From CAVYXK01 sp963708245 (GTDB taxonomy: Bacteria; Pseudomonadota; Alphaproteobacteria; Acetobacterales; Acetobacteraceae), in assembly GCA_963708245.1 (NCBI GenBank), contig OY970201.1, positions 4,278,001 through 4,342,000 of the forward strand: 64,000 bases of DNA. Reading direction: 5' to 3'. Under the pieces are notes generated by a model. It saw only the letters and a list, made by a program, of their open reading frames with translations. It ran no database searches and had not been told where the DNA came from. Within the stretch, counting starts at the first letter, position 1, and every line of letters begins with the position of its first letter. The translations under genes and the position numbers were made by a program. Shown in pieces: positions 7,517-16,617 of the stretch.

Positions 7517-8851
7517 GTGATCTATGCCTTCCAAAAAAGGGGCAATCGCTTGGACGTCTCGGCGGCATTCTCGCGTGTGGTTGCGTTGGTGGGTGGCGCG
7601 GCATTGTTGGCGCGCAGGCTGAGGCAAGGCAGCCCGGAGCCGGCCTGGGGAGCCAGCCCCACGATCCCCCAAGCAAGGCCGCAGGGCGCGATCCCGACCC
7701 TGAAAATGCCGACCGCTCGGGGATGGTCCGCAGGACAGGCGCCGATCCCGGCGCCCGGCCTCAAGGTCAATGCGTTTGCAACCGGGCTCGACCATCCGCG
7801 CTGGATCGAGGTGCTGCCCAACGGTGACGTGTTCGTGGCCGAGTCGATGTTCATGCAACGGCCGCCCCGGTCGCTGTTCGACTACGCGATGATAAGCACA
7901 ATGCGGCGCGCCGACGCGATCGGGGTCAGCGCAAACCGCATCACCCGGCTGCGTGATAGCGATGGCGATGGTGTCGCGGAGATCCGCCAGGTGTTCCTCG
8001 AGGGCCTGAACCAGCCCTTCGGCATGGCCCTGATAGGCGACACCTTCTATGTCGGTAACACCGATGGGCTGGTGGTCTTCCCTTACACGCCCAAGGCCAC
8101 TCGTATCATCGCGCCGGGGCGGCGGCTCGCGGACTTCAAGCCGGACGGCCATTGGACGCGCAGCCTGCTGGCGAGCCCTGATGGGCGGAAGCTTTATGTT
8201 GGCGTCGGCTCGCTGACCAACATCGCCGATGACGGCATGGGGGAAGAAGAAGGCCGCGCCGCGATCTACGAGTTCGACGTCGCCAGCAGTAGCATCCGCA
8301 TCTTCGCTTCCGGATTGCGCAATCCCGTCGGCCTGGCGTGGGAGCCGAACACGGGTGTGCTGTGGACCGTGGTGAACGAGCGCGACGGACTGGGCGATGA
8401 AACCCCGCCCGACTACCTGACCTCGGTGCGCGAGGGCGGGTTCTACGGTTGGCCCTATTGCTATTGGGGCCGGACGGTCGATGACCGGGTGCCGCAGGAT
8501 CCATCGATGGTCGCACAGGCGATCACCCCCGATTACGCCCTGGGCGGGCACACGGCGTCCTTGGGGCTTTGTTGGCTGCCAGCCGGAACACTGCCCGGCT
8601 TCGCCGACGGTATGGCAATCGGCCAGCACGGCTCGTGGAACCGAAGCAAGCTGAGCGGATACAAACTCGTGTTCGTGCCGTTCGAGAACGGCCGCCCCTT
8701 CGGCCCGGCGCGCGATATCCTCACCGGATTCCTCTCACCGGACGAGAGCGTTTCCTACGGCCGTCCAGTGGGCGTGACCATCGGCCCCGACGGGTCGGTG
8801 CTGATGGCGGACGATGTCGGCAACGCGATCTGGCGCGTCACGGGCGCTTAG
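7517..8851 (+). CDS. PQQ-type sugar dehydrogenase, sorbosone/soluble glucose dehydrogenase family
   Basis: 444 residues with a six-bladed beta-propeller pattern of the GSDH/L-sorbosone dehydrogenase family. Visible marks are GLDHPRWIEVLPNGDVFVAE, a Ca-binding-like RDSDGDGVAE, SPDGRKLYVGVGSLTN, ASGLRNPVGLAWEP, GFYGWPYCYWG and IGQHGSWNRSKLSGYK. Such proteins oxidise sugars or sugar aldehydes with pyrroloquinoline quinone in the periplasm; the substrate is unknown. Residues 13-32 are hydrophobic and probably an export signal or anchor. The start could instead be TTG 7550. The first 50 bp overlap sequence left from the broken regulator gene. Confidence 0.8.
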   Translation: MIYAFQKRGNRLDVSAAFSRVVALVGGAALLARRLRQGSPEPAWGASPTIPQARPQGAIPTLKMPTARGWSAGQAPIPAPGLKVNAFATGLDHPRWIEVLPNGDVFVAESMFMQRPPRSLFDYAMISTMRRADAIGVSANRITRLRDSDGDGVAEIRQVFLEGLNQPFGMALIGDTFYVGNTDGLVVFPYTPKATRIIAPGRRLADFKPDGHWTRSLLASPDGRKLYVGVGSLTNIADDGMGEEEGRAAIYEFDVASSSIRIFASGLRNPVGLAWEPNTGVLWTVVNERDGLGDETPPDYLTSVREGGFYGWPYCYWGRTVDDRVPQDPSMVAQAITPDYALGGHTASLGLCWLPAGTLPGFADGMAIGQHGSWNRSKLSGYKLVFVPFENGRPFGPARDILTGFLSPDESVSYGRPVGVTIGPDGSVLMADDVGNAIWRVTGA

Positions 8852-9328
8852 CGGGGCGACAAAGCAACGGTCCGCGCGTTCTCCACCGGAAAGGGAATGC
8901 CCGCCGGCGCAGCCGTCGCGCGGGATCGTCTTGATAGTGGCGAGGTAGTTTTTGATGAGCGTGCTCTCCTCAGGCCGGCCCCGACCGCCACCTTCGCCCC
9001 GGTAATGTAATCCAGGGTTCTTCACGATGTCGCAGTCGGTCGCGCTCAGCGAATGAGCGCAACGACCGGCGATAACGCCCCGACATCGCAGGCCGATCAC
9101 GGCTGGCACACTTCCGCTGCAGATCATCCGGCGCTGGGACCATGTCGGCTTGACCGGTTCCATGTGATCGGCGGCAGCTTCCGCGGCGATCAAGCTGGCT
9201 CGGTTGAACGACTGCTGTCGGGGGCGGCTGTCGGGTCGTTAAATGACGCCCATGGGCGCAGAGCGGACCTAAATGCGGCCACCGCCTACGTTGGCTCACC
9301 GCTTACGGCGATCACCGGGGAGCGGGTA
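8852..9328. other. 477-bp intergenic region between convergent genes
   Basis: No gene that I can support. Frames crossing it on either strand are short and of mixed composition. The right end (about 9230-9330) has a base composition unlike its coding neighbours and could be a decayed mobile or dispersed element, but no terminal repeats are visible. Confidence 0.4.
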
Positions 9329-11794
9329 TCAGCGAAGAACTCCGCCGGTCACATTCGTTACTTTTGCAACCACATTACCGGCTGCCGCTTCGATCTCCGC
9401 ATCCGTCAGGGTGCGTTCGCGCGGCTGGAACACCACCTCGATCGCCAGCGACTTCTTTCCCGCCGGCAGCGTCTCGCCCGCATAAACGTCGAAAAGCGTC
9501 ACCGCGGTAATCAGTGCCCGGTCGGCGCCCCGGGCGGCACGCAGCACGGCATCCGCGGGAACATCGGCATCGACCACAAAGGCGAAGTCGCGCCGCACCG
9601 GCTGGAACGCCGGGAGATCGGGAGGCGCGCGACGCCGGCGCTTCGGCTCTGCGATCGCATCCAGGTAGAGCTCGAAGGCAGCCACCGGGCCGGGAAGATC
9701 GACCGCGGCTAGCACGCGCGGGTGCAGCTCTCCAAAATTGCCCAGCACTGTCTTCGGTCCTTGCCGCACCGTCCCCGACCGGCCGGGGTGATAGAAGCCG
9801 GGCGCGTCGGCTGTGACCATCAGCGCATCCATCGGCACCCCGAGTGCTGACAATGCTGCGTAGAGATCGGCCTTGGCGTCCATCGCATCGACGCCGCGCG
9901 CCGGCTCGATCCAGCTCCGAGGCGTCGCGCCGGCGCGTAGTCCCGCGGCCACAGGACGCTGCCCGTCTTCGGCGAAGGCCGGGCCGATCTCGAACAACGC
10001 CACGTCAGTCCAGCCGCGTGCGGCGTTGCGCTGAGCGGCGAGCGCCAGCGTCGCCACCGGCGTGGGTCGAAGCTGATCCAGATCGGCCGCGATCGGATTG
10101 GTCAGCCGCAGGCTCTCCGGCGCAGCGCCGAACAGCGACGCCTGCGATGCCGCCATGAAGCTGAAGGTCACGCACTCCGTCAGACCCTGCGCGGCGAGCG
10201 TCCGCCTGGCCAGCGCGGCACGCGTCTGCCGTTTGCTCAAAGTCGGCAGCGGCACTGGGGCTACCGGCGGCATCGATACCGGCGGAATCGTGTCGAGTCC
10301 GCACAGGCGCAGCACCTCTTCCAGCAGGTCGCATTCCGGCTCGATCAGCGCGCAACCCTCGGCGGCTTTTGCCGCGGCGGCCGGGTCCAGATCCGGTGCC
10401 TGATCCAACGCCACACCGTCAGTCCAGGGAGCGGCCACGTCGTTGCGCCATGAAGGGACTGACACTGTCACCTGCACCGCATCGCGCCGTTCTACCGCGA
10501 AGCCCAGGCGCTCCAGACACGCCACCGCCTCGTCGGGCGGCACATCCAGTCCGCCCAGACCGGCCAGACGCTCGAAGCGCAGCGTGGCGCTGCGGCGCCA
10601 GTCGGGCGCGCGACCGGCCGCGACGACAGTACCCGGCTCGCCCCCGCATAGGTCGAGGACCATGCGCGTCGCCGCTTCCACCGCCGCCGGCATGATCACC
10701 GGGTCGATGCCTCGCTCGAAACGCTGGCGCGCGTCCGAAACCACCTGATGTCGCCGTCCCGTCAGCGCCACGCGCACCGGATCGAACAGCGCGCATTCCA
10801 GGAATACGGTGGTGGTAGTCTCGTCGCAGCCGGTCGCCTCGCCGCCGATCACCCCGGCCATTGACTGCACGCCGGCGGCATCGGCGATGGCGCAGTCCTG
10901 GTCCGTCAGCGTGTAGTCCTTCCCGTTCAGCGCGCGGAAGCTCTCGCCGGCGCCCCGCCGCAACACGAGGGTATCGCCCGCAACCTTGTCGGCGTCGAAG
11001 ACATGCAGCGGGCGGCCGAGATCGAAGGTAAAGAAATTGGTCATATCGACTAGCGCGTTGATCGGGCGCAACCCGATCGAGGCGAGCCGGTCCGACAGCC
11101 AACGCGGGCTCGGTTGGTTGCGGACATGCCGGATCGTGCGGCCGAGTATCCAGGGGCACGCCTCGGGCCAGTCGATCCGCCAGCGCAGGCCACCCCCGAA
11201 GGTGGGAGGCACGGTGGCTGGGGACCATGGACGCAGCGTCCCGAGCCCGGCCGCGGCAAGATCGCGGGCGATGCCGCGGATCGCGAAACAGTCGCCGCGG
11301 TTGGGCGTGACGTTGACCTCGATCACCGGATCGACGAGCCCGGCCCATTCGGCATAGGGAACGCCGACCGGCGCATCGGGCGGCAGATCAATGATGCCGG
11401 CGTGATCCTCGCCGAGCCCCATCTCGCGCAAGGATAGCAGCATGCCGGCACTGACGACGCCGCGGATCTCGCCGGCCTTCAGGGTGGCGCCAGTGCCGGG
11501 AATGACGCTGCCCGGCGCCGCGAACACTGATTTCATGTCGGTTCGCGCGTTGGGCGCGCCGCAGACAACAGAAACGATATTTTCGCCGGTATCCACCGTG
11601 CAGACGCGCAGCCGGTCGGCATTGGGATGCGGCGCCGCTGCGATCACCCGGGCGATGCGGAACGGGGCGAGGGCAGCGCCGCGATCCTCGATGCCTTCCA
11701 GTTCGAGGCCGATGCGGGTGAGCGTGTCTGTGATCAGCGTGAGCGGCGCATCGGTGTCGAGATGCGTCTTCAGCCAGGACAGCGTGAATTTCAT
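9329..11794 (-). CDS. pheT: Phenylalanine--tRNA ligase beta subunit
   Basis: 821 residues, normal for the beta subunit, from ATG 11794 (MKFTLSWLKTHLD). Domains in order: N-terminal B1; tRNA-binding OB fold (about 39-150, RIARVIAAAPHPNADRLRVC); B3/B4 (VTPNRGDCFAIRGIARDL); B5 (RFERLAGLGGLDVPPDEAV); the catalytic-like core (EEVLRLCGLDTIPP, then ECVTFSFMAASQA); and a C-terminal anticodon-binding B8 domain ending about 11 residues from the stop. With PheS it forms the alpha2beta2 enzyme charging tRNA-Phe. It follows pheS with a 22-bp gap. Confidence 0.97.
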   Translation of the reverse strand: MKFTLSWLKTHLDTDAPLTLITDTLTRIGLELEGIEDRGAALAPFRIARVIAAAPHPNADRLRVCTVDTGENIVSVVCGAPNARTDMKSVFAAPGSVIPGTGATLKAGEIRGVVSAGMLLSLREMGLGEDHAGIIDLPPDAPVGVPYAEWAGLVDPVIEVNVTPNRGDCFAIRGIARDLAAAGLGTLRPWSPATVPPTFGGGLRWRIDWPEACPWILGRTIRHVRNQPSPRWLSDRLASIGLRPINALVDMTNFFTFDLGRPLHVFDADKVAGDTLVLRRGAGESFRALNGKDYTLTDQDCAIADAAGVQSMAGVIGGEATGCDETTTTVFLECALFDPVRVALTGRRHQVVSDARQRFERGIDPVIMPAAVEAATRMVLDLCGGEPGTVVAAGRAPDWRRSATLRFERLAGLGGLDVPPDEAVACLERLGFAVERRDAVQVTVSVPSWRNDVAAPWTDGVALDQAPDLDPAAAAKAAEGCALIEPECDLLEEVLRLCGLDTIPPVSMPPVAPVPLPTLSKRQTRAALARRTLAAQGLTECVTFSFMAASQASLFGAAPESLRLTNPIAADLDQLRPTPVATLALAAQRNAARGWTDVALFEIGPAFAEDGQRPVAAGLRAGATPRSWIEPARGVDAMDAKADLYAALSALGVPMDALMVTADAPGFYHPGRSGTVRQGPKTVLGNFGELHPRVLAAVDLPGPVAAFELYLDAIAEPKRRRRAPPDLPAFQPVRRDFAFVVDADVPADAVLRAARGADRALITAVTLFDVYAGETLPAGKKSLAIEVVFQPRERTLTDAEIEAAAGNVVAKVTNVTGGVLR

Positions 11795-11816
11795 CCGCAA
11801 TGACCTCGGGCGGGCG

Positions 11817-12887
11817 TCATGCGGCGCGCTCGTGCAGCATGACCGGGGCCAGCGGATTGAACCCGTAATGGCGCAGCCAGCGGATGTCGGACTCGTAGAA
11901 CGGGCGCAGGTCGGGGATGCCATGCTTCAGCATGGCAATGCGCTCCACCCCCATGCCGAAGGCGAAGCCCTGCCATTCGCGCGGATCGACTCCGGAATTG
12001 GCCAGCACGCGCGGATGCACCATGCCGCTACCGAGGATCTCCAGCCAGTCATTGCCCTTGCCGAGTTCGCCCGATTTGCGGTCCCAGCCGATATCGACCT
12101 CCATGCTGGGCTCGGTGAACGGGAAATAGCTGGAGCGGAACCGCACCGGCAGATCCCCGATCCCGAAGAAGGCACGCAGGAAATCAATCAGGCAACCCTT
12201 GAGATGGCCGAGCGTGATGTTGCGGTCGAGCGCCAGCCCTTCGCATTGGTGGAACATCGGGCTGTGCGTCGCGTCATGGTCGGCGCGGTAGGTGCGGCCG
12301 ATCACGATGATGCGGAACGGCAGCGGCCGCTCCAGCATCACGCAAATCTGCACGGGTGAAGTGTGGGTGCGCAGCACGGGCGGCGGCCCGTTGCCTCGCG
12401 GGGGCAGATAGAACGTGTCCTGGTCGTCACGCGCCGGGTGGTGCGCTGGGATGTTAAGCGCGCCGAAATTGTACCAGTCGCTCTCGACATCGGGCCCCTC
12501 GGCGATTTCGAAGCCCATGGCGCCGAACAACGCACCGATCTCCTCCATGGCCCGGGTGATCGGATGGATCAGGCCGTTCGGGCGCGGGCGCGGCGGTAAG
12601 GTGGGGTCGAGCCGCTCGGTCGCCAGCCTGACCTCGAGTGCGGCCTGTTCCAGGGCCGCTCGCCGGGCCTCGATCACCTCGGTCAGCGCGTCCTTGAGCT
12701 GGTTCAGCGCCGCACCGCGTTCGCGCCGCTGCTCGGGTGGGGTCTTGCTTAGCTCCTTCAGTAGCGACGTGAGCTTGCCGTTGCGGCCGAGCACGGCGAC
12801 GCGCACCGCGTCCCAGGCGCGCAGATCGGCGGCGGCGGCGAGCGCCTCGTCCGTCTCGGTCTTCAGGGCCAGCAGGTCGTCGGTCAT
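11817..12887 (-). CDS. pheS: Phenylalanine--tRNA ligase alpha subunit
   Basis: 356 residues. An N-terminal coiled coil (1-95) that contacts tRNA is followed by the class II catalytic domain. Motif 2 is seen as YRADHDATHSPMFHQCEGLAL and motif 3 as GFAFGMGVERIAML; the Phe-specificity region reads FRSSYFPFTEPSMEVD. Third gene of the rpmI-rplT-pheS-pheT operon, 170 bp after rplT. That leader could hold attenuation signals, but I could not define one by eye. Confidence 0.97.
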   Translation of the reverse strand: MTDDLLALKTETDEALAAAADLRAWDAVRVAVLGRNGKLTSLLKELSKTPPEQRRERGAALNQLKDALTEVIEARRAALEQAALEVRLATERLDPTLPPRPRPNGLIHPITRAMEEIGALFGAMGFEIAEGPDVESDWYNFGALNIPAHHPARDDQDTFYLPPRGNGPPPVLRTHTSPVQICVMLERPLPFRIIVIGRTYRADHDATHSPMFHQCEGLALDRNITLGHLKGCLIDFLRAFFGIGDLPVRFRSSYFPFTEPSMEVDIGWDRKSGELGKGNDWLEILGSGMVHPRVLANSGVDPREWQGFAFGMGVERIAMLKHGIPDLRPFYESDIRWLRHYGFNPLAPVMLHERAA

Positions 12888-13057
12888 GGGCTTTGCGTCC
12901 GCCGCTGGGGCGCGGGCGGGATGCGAGAGGGGCGGGCGATTGTCAACCGGCTCGGCGCGTCAGACGTGGAGAACCGCGCCACCGGGGGCGAGCTGCTCGA
13001 TTGGATCGAACTCCACGCGGTTGGCGATGAGCTGGGCAAGCCCCGCCTTTGTGGCGG

Positions 13058-13420
13058 TCAGCTTTGGTTGAGCGCCGCCTGCGCCTTCTTGACGATCTCG
13101 GCGAAGCTCGCCGCGTCGTCATAGGCGATCGCCGCAAGCATCTTACGGTCCATCTCGATGCCGGCCTTCTTCAGCCCGTCGATGAAGCGGCTATAGGTCA
13201 GCCCGTGCTCGCGCACCGCCGCGTTAATACGCTGGATCCATAGGCCACGGAAGTCGCGCTTGCGATTGCGGCGGTCGCGATAGGCGTATTGCAGCGACTT
13301 CTCCAGCCGCTCCAGCGCCGCGCGATAGGTGGTGGACGAGCGGCCGAAGAAGCCTTTCGACTGCTTCAGGACTTTCCTATGACGGGCATGGGTGGTGGTG
13401 CCCCGCTTGACGCGTGCCAT
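13058..13420 (-). CDS. rplT: 50S ribosomal protein L20
   Basis: 120 residues, typical length. The basic, extended N-terminus (MARVKRGTTTHARHRKVLKQ) and the globular part (FGRSSTTYRAALERLEKSLQ, AYRDRRNRKRDFRGLWIQRI) match bL20. It binds 23S rRNA during early 50S assembly and in many bacteria represses its own operon. It follows rpmI by 14 bp. Confidence 0.97.
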   Translation of the reverse strand: MARVKRGTTTHARHRKVLKQSKGFFGRSSTTYRAALERLEKSLQYAYRDRRNRKRDFRGLWIQRINAAVREHGLTYSRFIDGLKKAGIEMDRKMLAAIAYDDAASFAEIVKKAQAALNQS

Positions 13421-13434
13421 GGCGGTCTATCCCC

Positions 13435-13638
13435 TCAGTCCAGCCCGTAGGGCGCCCATTGCTTCACGGTGCGCGCATCCATCGGCGTCAGCACCTGCAT
13501 GCGGCGGTTCGAACGCTTGGCTTTCTGCGTGCGATTGCGGAGGCCGTGGCGTTTCATTCCCGGCCCGGCCTTCACCTTGCCGGTGGCGGTGATCTTGAAT
13601 CGCTTCTTGACCGAGGACTTGGTCTTCACTTTGGGCAT
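13435..13638 (-). CDS. rpmI: 50S ribosomal protein L35
   Basis: 67 residues from ATG 13638 with GGAGA just upstream; the longer open frame above it is non-coding. The sequence starts MPKVKTKSSVKKRFKITATG and is rich in Lys/Arg, as in bL35. It is first in the operon; infC, which often precedes rpmI, is not present here. 13639-13800 is the leader/promoter region. Confidence 0.96.
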   Translation of the reverse strand: MPKVKTKSSVKKRFKITATGKVKAGPGMKRHGLRNRTQKAKRSNRRMQVLTPMDARTVKQWAPYGLD

Positions 13639-13800
13639 TTCATTCTCCTTCATTGCGGCTCGCGCAAAAGCGAACGTCGCGGCCGGGCATGCCCTTCCAG
13701 GCCCGGGCGCGCGATTTCCGAGGGGCGGGTCTATAGCGGCGGCGGGAGCACGGCGCAAGCGAGGGGCTGGCAGGCACCAACCGCGGGGCGGCAGCGCACC

Positions 13801-14424
13801 CTAGAAATGCCACCCGACGCGGATACCGAGATTGTCCAGGCCGGCATTGTAGCGCGCAAGACCAGCATTGGAGCTGTGGTCAAAATAGACCGACAGCGAC
13901 ACATGCGGTGTGATTCGATATCCAAGCTCCAGATATTCGTGAAACAACACGTTCGAGCCGAGACTGAGATGGTCGCTGGTGTCCGGCGCGTAGACATGCC
14001 CGTTATTGAACGCCGGCCCGAAGCCGAACGCAAAAAACACCGCGTGATCCGGCCAGAGCAGCCCGCCAGTGTCGAGGTTCGCCGTCCAGGTCAGACCAAA
14101 ATAGAGCTGGCTTGTGTAGCCGCTGGTGTTGCCGTCCACCCCCAAATGCGGCGCCGGCTGAAGCAGCCAGCGCAAGGCAGGCGAAATCCCGGCAACTGCT
14201 GAATCGGGAACAAAGGAGTGAAACAGTACCTCGGCGTTCACGTCGACGCCGTGCTCAGTCTGTCCTCCGAGAATCGGGACATCATGGTCCAGGAGCCCGA
14301 GCTTGACGTCAGTGAGTATCCCGTCGTCAGCAGCCAAAGCCGGAACCGCAGCGAGAACGCCCCCGGCGAGGAGGAGCGGGGCGAGCAAGCAGCACCGGCA
14401 GAATCGACCAGAGTTGCAACTCAT
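13801..14424 (-). CDS. PagL-like lipid A 3-O-deacylase / acyloxyacyl hydrolase
   Basis: 207 residues from ATG 14424. A signal peptide of about 32 residues (hydrophobic LLAPLLLAGGVLAA, cleavage near ALA) precedes an outer-membrane beta-barrel ending in Phe (IRVGWHF), the usual C-terminal signature. The conserved PagL active-site segment is FDHSSNAGLARYNAG (His183, Ser185), with Glu163/Glu166 in FHEYLELG as candidate third residue. It would trim acyl chains of lipid A in the outer membrane. It stands alone between the ribosomal operon and a dehydratase/importer operon, on the same strand as both. Confidence 0.75.
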   Translation of the reverse strand: MSCNSGRFCRCCLLAPLLLAGGVLAAVPALAADDGILTDVKLGLLDHDVPILGGQTEHGVDVNAEVLFHSFVPDSAVAGISPALRWLLQPAPHLGVDGNTSGYTSQLYFGLTWTANLDTGGLLWPDHAVFFAFGFGPAFNNGHVYAPDTSDHLSLGSNVLFHEYLELGYRITPHVSLSVYFDHSSNAGLARYNAGLDNLGIRVGWHF

Positions 14425-14511
14425 TTGTGTTGAGTGACAGTACAACGAGGGAATGACAATCCTTCCCCGTCATGGCCGATCCAACTTGATCGCGGGCGGC
14501 CCCACCCCCTC

Positions 14512-14534
14512 ATGGCCGGCCTTGTGCCGGCCAT
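14512..14534. terminator. Hairpin ATGGCCGGC-CTTGT-GCCGGCCAT downstream of amidohydrolase gene
   Basis: A 9-bp perfect stem with a 5-nt loop, 85 bp beyond the stop of the last gene of the 14.6-21 kb operon. A possible transcript end signal, or a dispersed repeat; no clear T run follows. Confidence 0.4.
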
Positions 14535-14618
14535 TTCTCACCCGTTTCGCCACGCCAGCACGAACGCGCAGGAGATGATTGGCGCAAGGCCGGCGTCGTC
14601 ACCGGCCTCACCCCGCAC

Positions 14619-15725
14619 TTACCGGCGATAAACGGCTCGCGCGTTCTCCCGGAAGAAGCCGCGCCGCGTCGCCTCATCGAGGCGGAACGGCAAAGCGTGA
14701 TCGGGATTGTCGAAATCCCAATGCGGATAGTCCGAAGCGAACAGCAGCTGGTCCCAGCCAATCCATTCGATCAGCTCCAGCACCCGCTCGCGTGGCTCCG
14801 GCTCCTCCATGGGTTGCGTCGTGAGCCAGACCTGGCTGCGGATATACTCGGACGGCAGTCGCCGCAGATGCGGGGTCTCGTCACGCATGCGCCGCCACAA
14901 TCTGTCGAGTCGCCAGCAGAGCGACGGCAGCCAGCCGAAACCACCCTCGATCATCACGAATCGCAGCCGCGGCAGACGCTCGAACACGCCGTCGAACACC
15001 ATGCTGGCGAGGTGCGCCTGGAAGGCCTGCGCATGGGCGAGCATGTCTTCCAGATAGAAGCTCGGCCAGCCGCTGCCGGTGGCGGGATGGCCGGCGAAGC
15101 CGAAGGCGTGCATGGCCACCGGGATGTCGGCCGCCGCGGCGGTCTCGAAGATCGGGCGATACCGGCGGGCGCCGAGCGGCTCGGCGGTGCGGCTCATCAG
15201 CAGCACGTGGCCGAAGCCTTCGATCGCCGCGCAGCGTTCGATTTCGGCGGCGGCTTCCGGCGGGTCTTCATAGTTCACTACGATCGAGGCACGGAGCCGC
15301 GGCTCCGGACGCACCAGATGCTCGATCTGCCAGTCGTTCATCGCCCGGCTGACCGCGTTGCCGAGATCGCCGTTCATGAAGTTCTGGCTTGGCTGGGGCG
15401 GGTTGATCAGGCCAAGCTGGATGTTGAAGGGATCGAGATGTTGCTCGCGGGTGAATTCGAGGTTGCTGCCCGGCGGAGCGCCGTCGGGCGGCCACGCATC
15501 TCGTCGCGCCGCCATCGGTGCGGATTTGGGGAAGGCTGGGGCGCCATCGGCATAGCCGGTGCGATGGGCCATGCCATAGGTCTCGATGTGGCGCCGCCAG
15601 CGCGCCGGCATGAACGGGTAGAGATCGGCGATTGAGCGGGGCCCGAGGTGGAGGTCGCAGTCAGCGATCGCCAGCCGACTAGCGGCGGCAGGAATAATCT
15701 GTGGCTCTTGCACCTCTATACTCAT
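14619..15725 (-). CDS. Amidohydrolase family 2 protein (ACMSD-like), paralog A
   Basis: 368 residues from ATG 15725, of the Amidohydro_2 TIM-barrel family. Metal-site marks are DCDLHLGP near the N-terminus, VAMHAFGFAG mid-protein and LLFASDYPHWDFD near the end. The segments FTREQHLDPFNIQLGLI and MIEGGFGWLPSLCWRLD recur in two further amidohydrolases of this operon. Members hydrolyse or decarboxylate small cyclic or aromatic acids; substrate unknown. It lies 67 bp after the permease genes and is the last gene of the operon. Confidence 0.85.
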   Translation of the reverse strand: MSIEVQEPQIIPAAASRLAIADCDLHLGPRSIADLYPFMPARWRRHIETYGMAHRTGYADGAPAFPKSAPMAARRDAWPPDGAPPGSNLEFTREQHLDPFNIQLGLINPPQPSQNFMNGDLGNAVSRAMNDWQIEHLVRPEPRLRASIVVNYEDPPEAAAEIERCAAIEGFGHVLLMSRTAEPLGARRYRPIFETAAAADIPVAMHAFGFAGHPATGSGWPSFYLEDMLAHAQAFQAHLASMVFDGVFERLPRLRFVMIEGGFGWLPSLCWRLDRLWRRMRDETPHLRRLPSEYIRSQVWLTTQPMEEPEPRERVLELIEWIGWDQLLFASDYPHWDFDNPDHALPFRLDEATRRGFFRENARAVYRR

Positions 15726-15792
15726 GACTGCGACATCCTGCGACGACTGGCATGGCAAAACTAGGCGCAGGTCATTGCACCGTCAATCTCGC

Positions 15793-16617
15793 TCACCCTT
15801 TTACTGCCCCGACCGTCAGGCCACGGATCAGGTTCCGCTGCACGGCAATGACAAACAGTATTGCCGGCAGCATGATCCCGATTGCCCCGGCGGCCGAGAG
15901 CGACCAGTAATTCAGGTCCTCTCCGCCGTATTCCGCAATGGCTACCGGCAGCGTCTTGGTCTGGCTGCCGGTCAGGACAAGGGCGAACAGGAATTCATTG
16001 TAGGCGAGCAAGGCGCTGAACAGCGCCGTGACTGCAAGTCCAGGGCGTACCGCCGGCAGCACCACCATCCGAAAGGCCTGCCAGCGATTGGCGCCATCGA
16101 TCAGTGCCGCCTCATCCAGATCCACCGGCACATCGAGGAAAAAACTACGCATCAACCAAATCGTGAACGGCTGGTTGATCGCCACCATCGCCAGGATCAT
16201 GATCCAATACGTATCGATGAGCCCGAGAAAGCGGGCCATCACAAAGAACGGGATTACCAGCAGTATTTGCGGTAGCATACGTACGGCGAGCAAGCCAAAC
16301 AGCAGGCCACGCGAATGCCGGGCGCGAGTGCGCGCAAGCCCGTAGGCCGCGAGCGTGCCGATGGGGACCGAGATGGCCACGGTCCCGGCGGCAATGATCA
16401 GGCTGTTGACCAGAAAACCGGCAAATCCCCGCTCCACCCAGATCTGGTAGTGGTAGGTGAAGTCCGGCGTGAAAATCAGCCGAGGCGGGATCGCGAACGC
16501 ATCCGTCGGGTGCTTGATCGAGATGAGGAATCCCCAAATGATCGGGATGAGGTTTACCAGCGTGAAGGCTGACATGCCGATGAGCAACGCGCCCTGCACA
16601 GCGGCGCGACGCTGCAT
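15793..16617 (-). CDS. ABC transporter permease, CUT1 (MalG/UgpE-like)
   Basis: 274 residues with six membrane segments and the cytoplasmic EAA loop EAALIDGANRWQAFRMVVLP, which docks on the ATPase. It pairs with the permease encoded just upstream, whose stop overlaps this start by one base. No ATPase gene is in this operon, so a shared ATPase from elsewhere in the genome must be used. Confidence 0.9.
   Translation of the reverse strand: MQRRAAVQGALLIGMSAFTLVNLIPIIWGFLISIKHPTDAFAIPPRLIFTPDFTYHYQIWVERGFAGFLVNSLIIAAGTVAISVPIGTLAAYGLARTRARHSRGLLFGLLAVRMLPQILLVIPFFVMARFLGLIDTYWIMILAMVAINQPFTIWLMRSFFLDVPVDLDEAALIDGANRWQAFRMVVLPAVRPGLAVTALFSALLAYNEFLFALVLTGSQTKTLPVAIAEYGGEDLNYWSLSAAGAIGIMLPAILFVIAVQRNLIRGLTVGAVKG

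Noticed and set aside
8852..9328. Decayed insertion sequence
   Set aside because: No inverted terminal repeats, target duplication or recognisable transposase residues.
9053..9712. Plus-strand frame of 219 codons
   Set aside because: Its second half is antisense to pheT and the first half has no protein-like pattern.
12921..13124. Possible small plus-strand gene between pheS and rplT
   Set aside because: Overlaps the rplT end in antisense, no SD and no family resemblance; more likely the leader between rplT and pheS.
13435..13758. Longer rpmI product with 40 extra residues
   Set aside because: L35 begins at MPKVKTKSS with a good SD; the upstream part is not conserved-looking.
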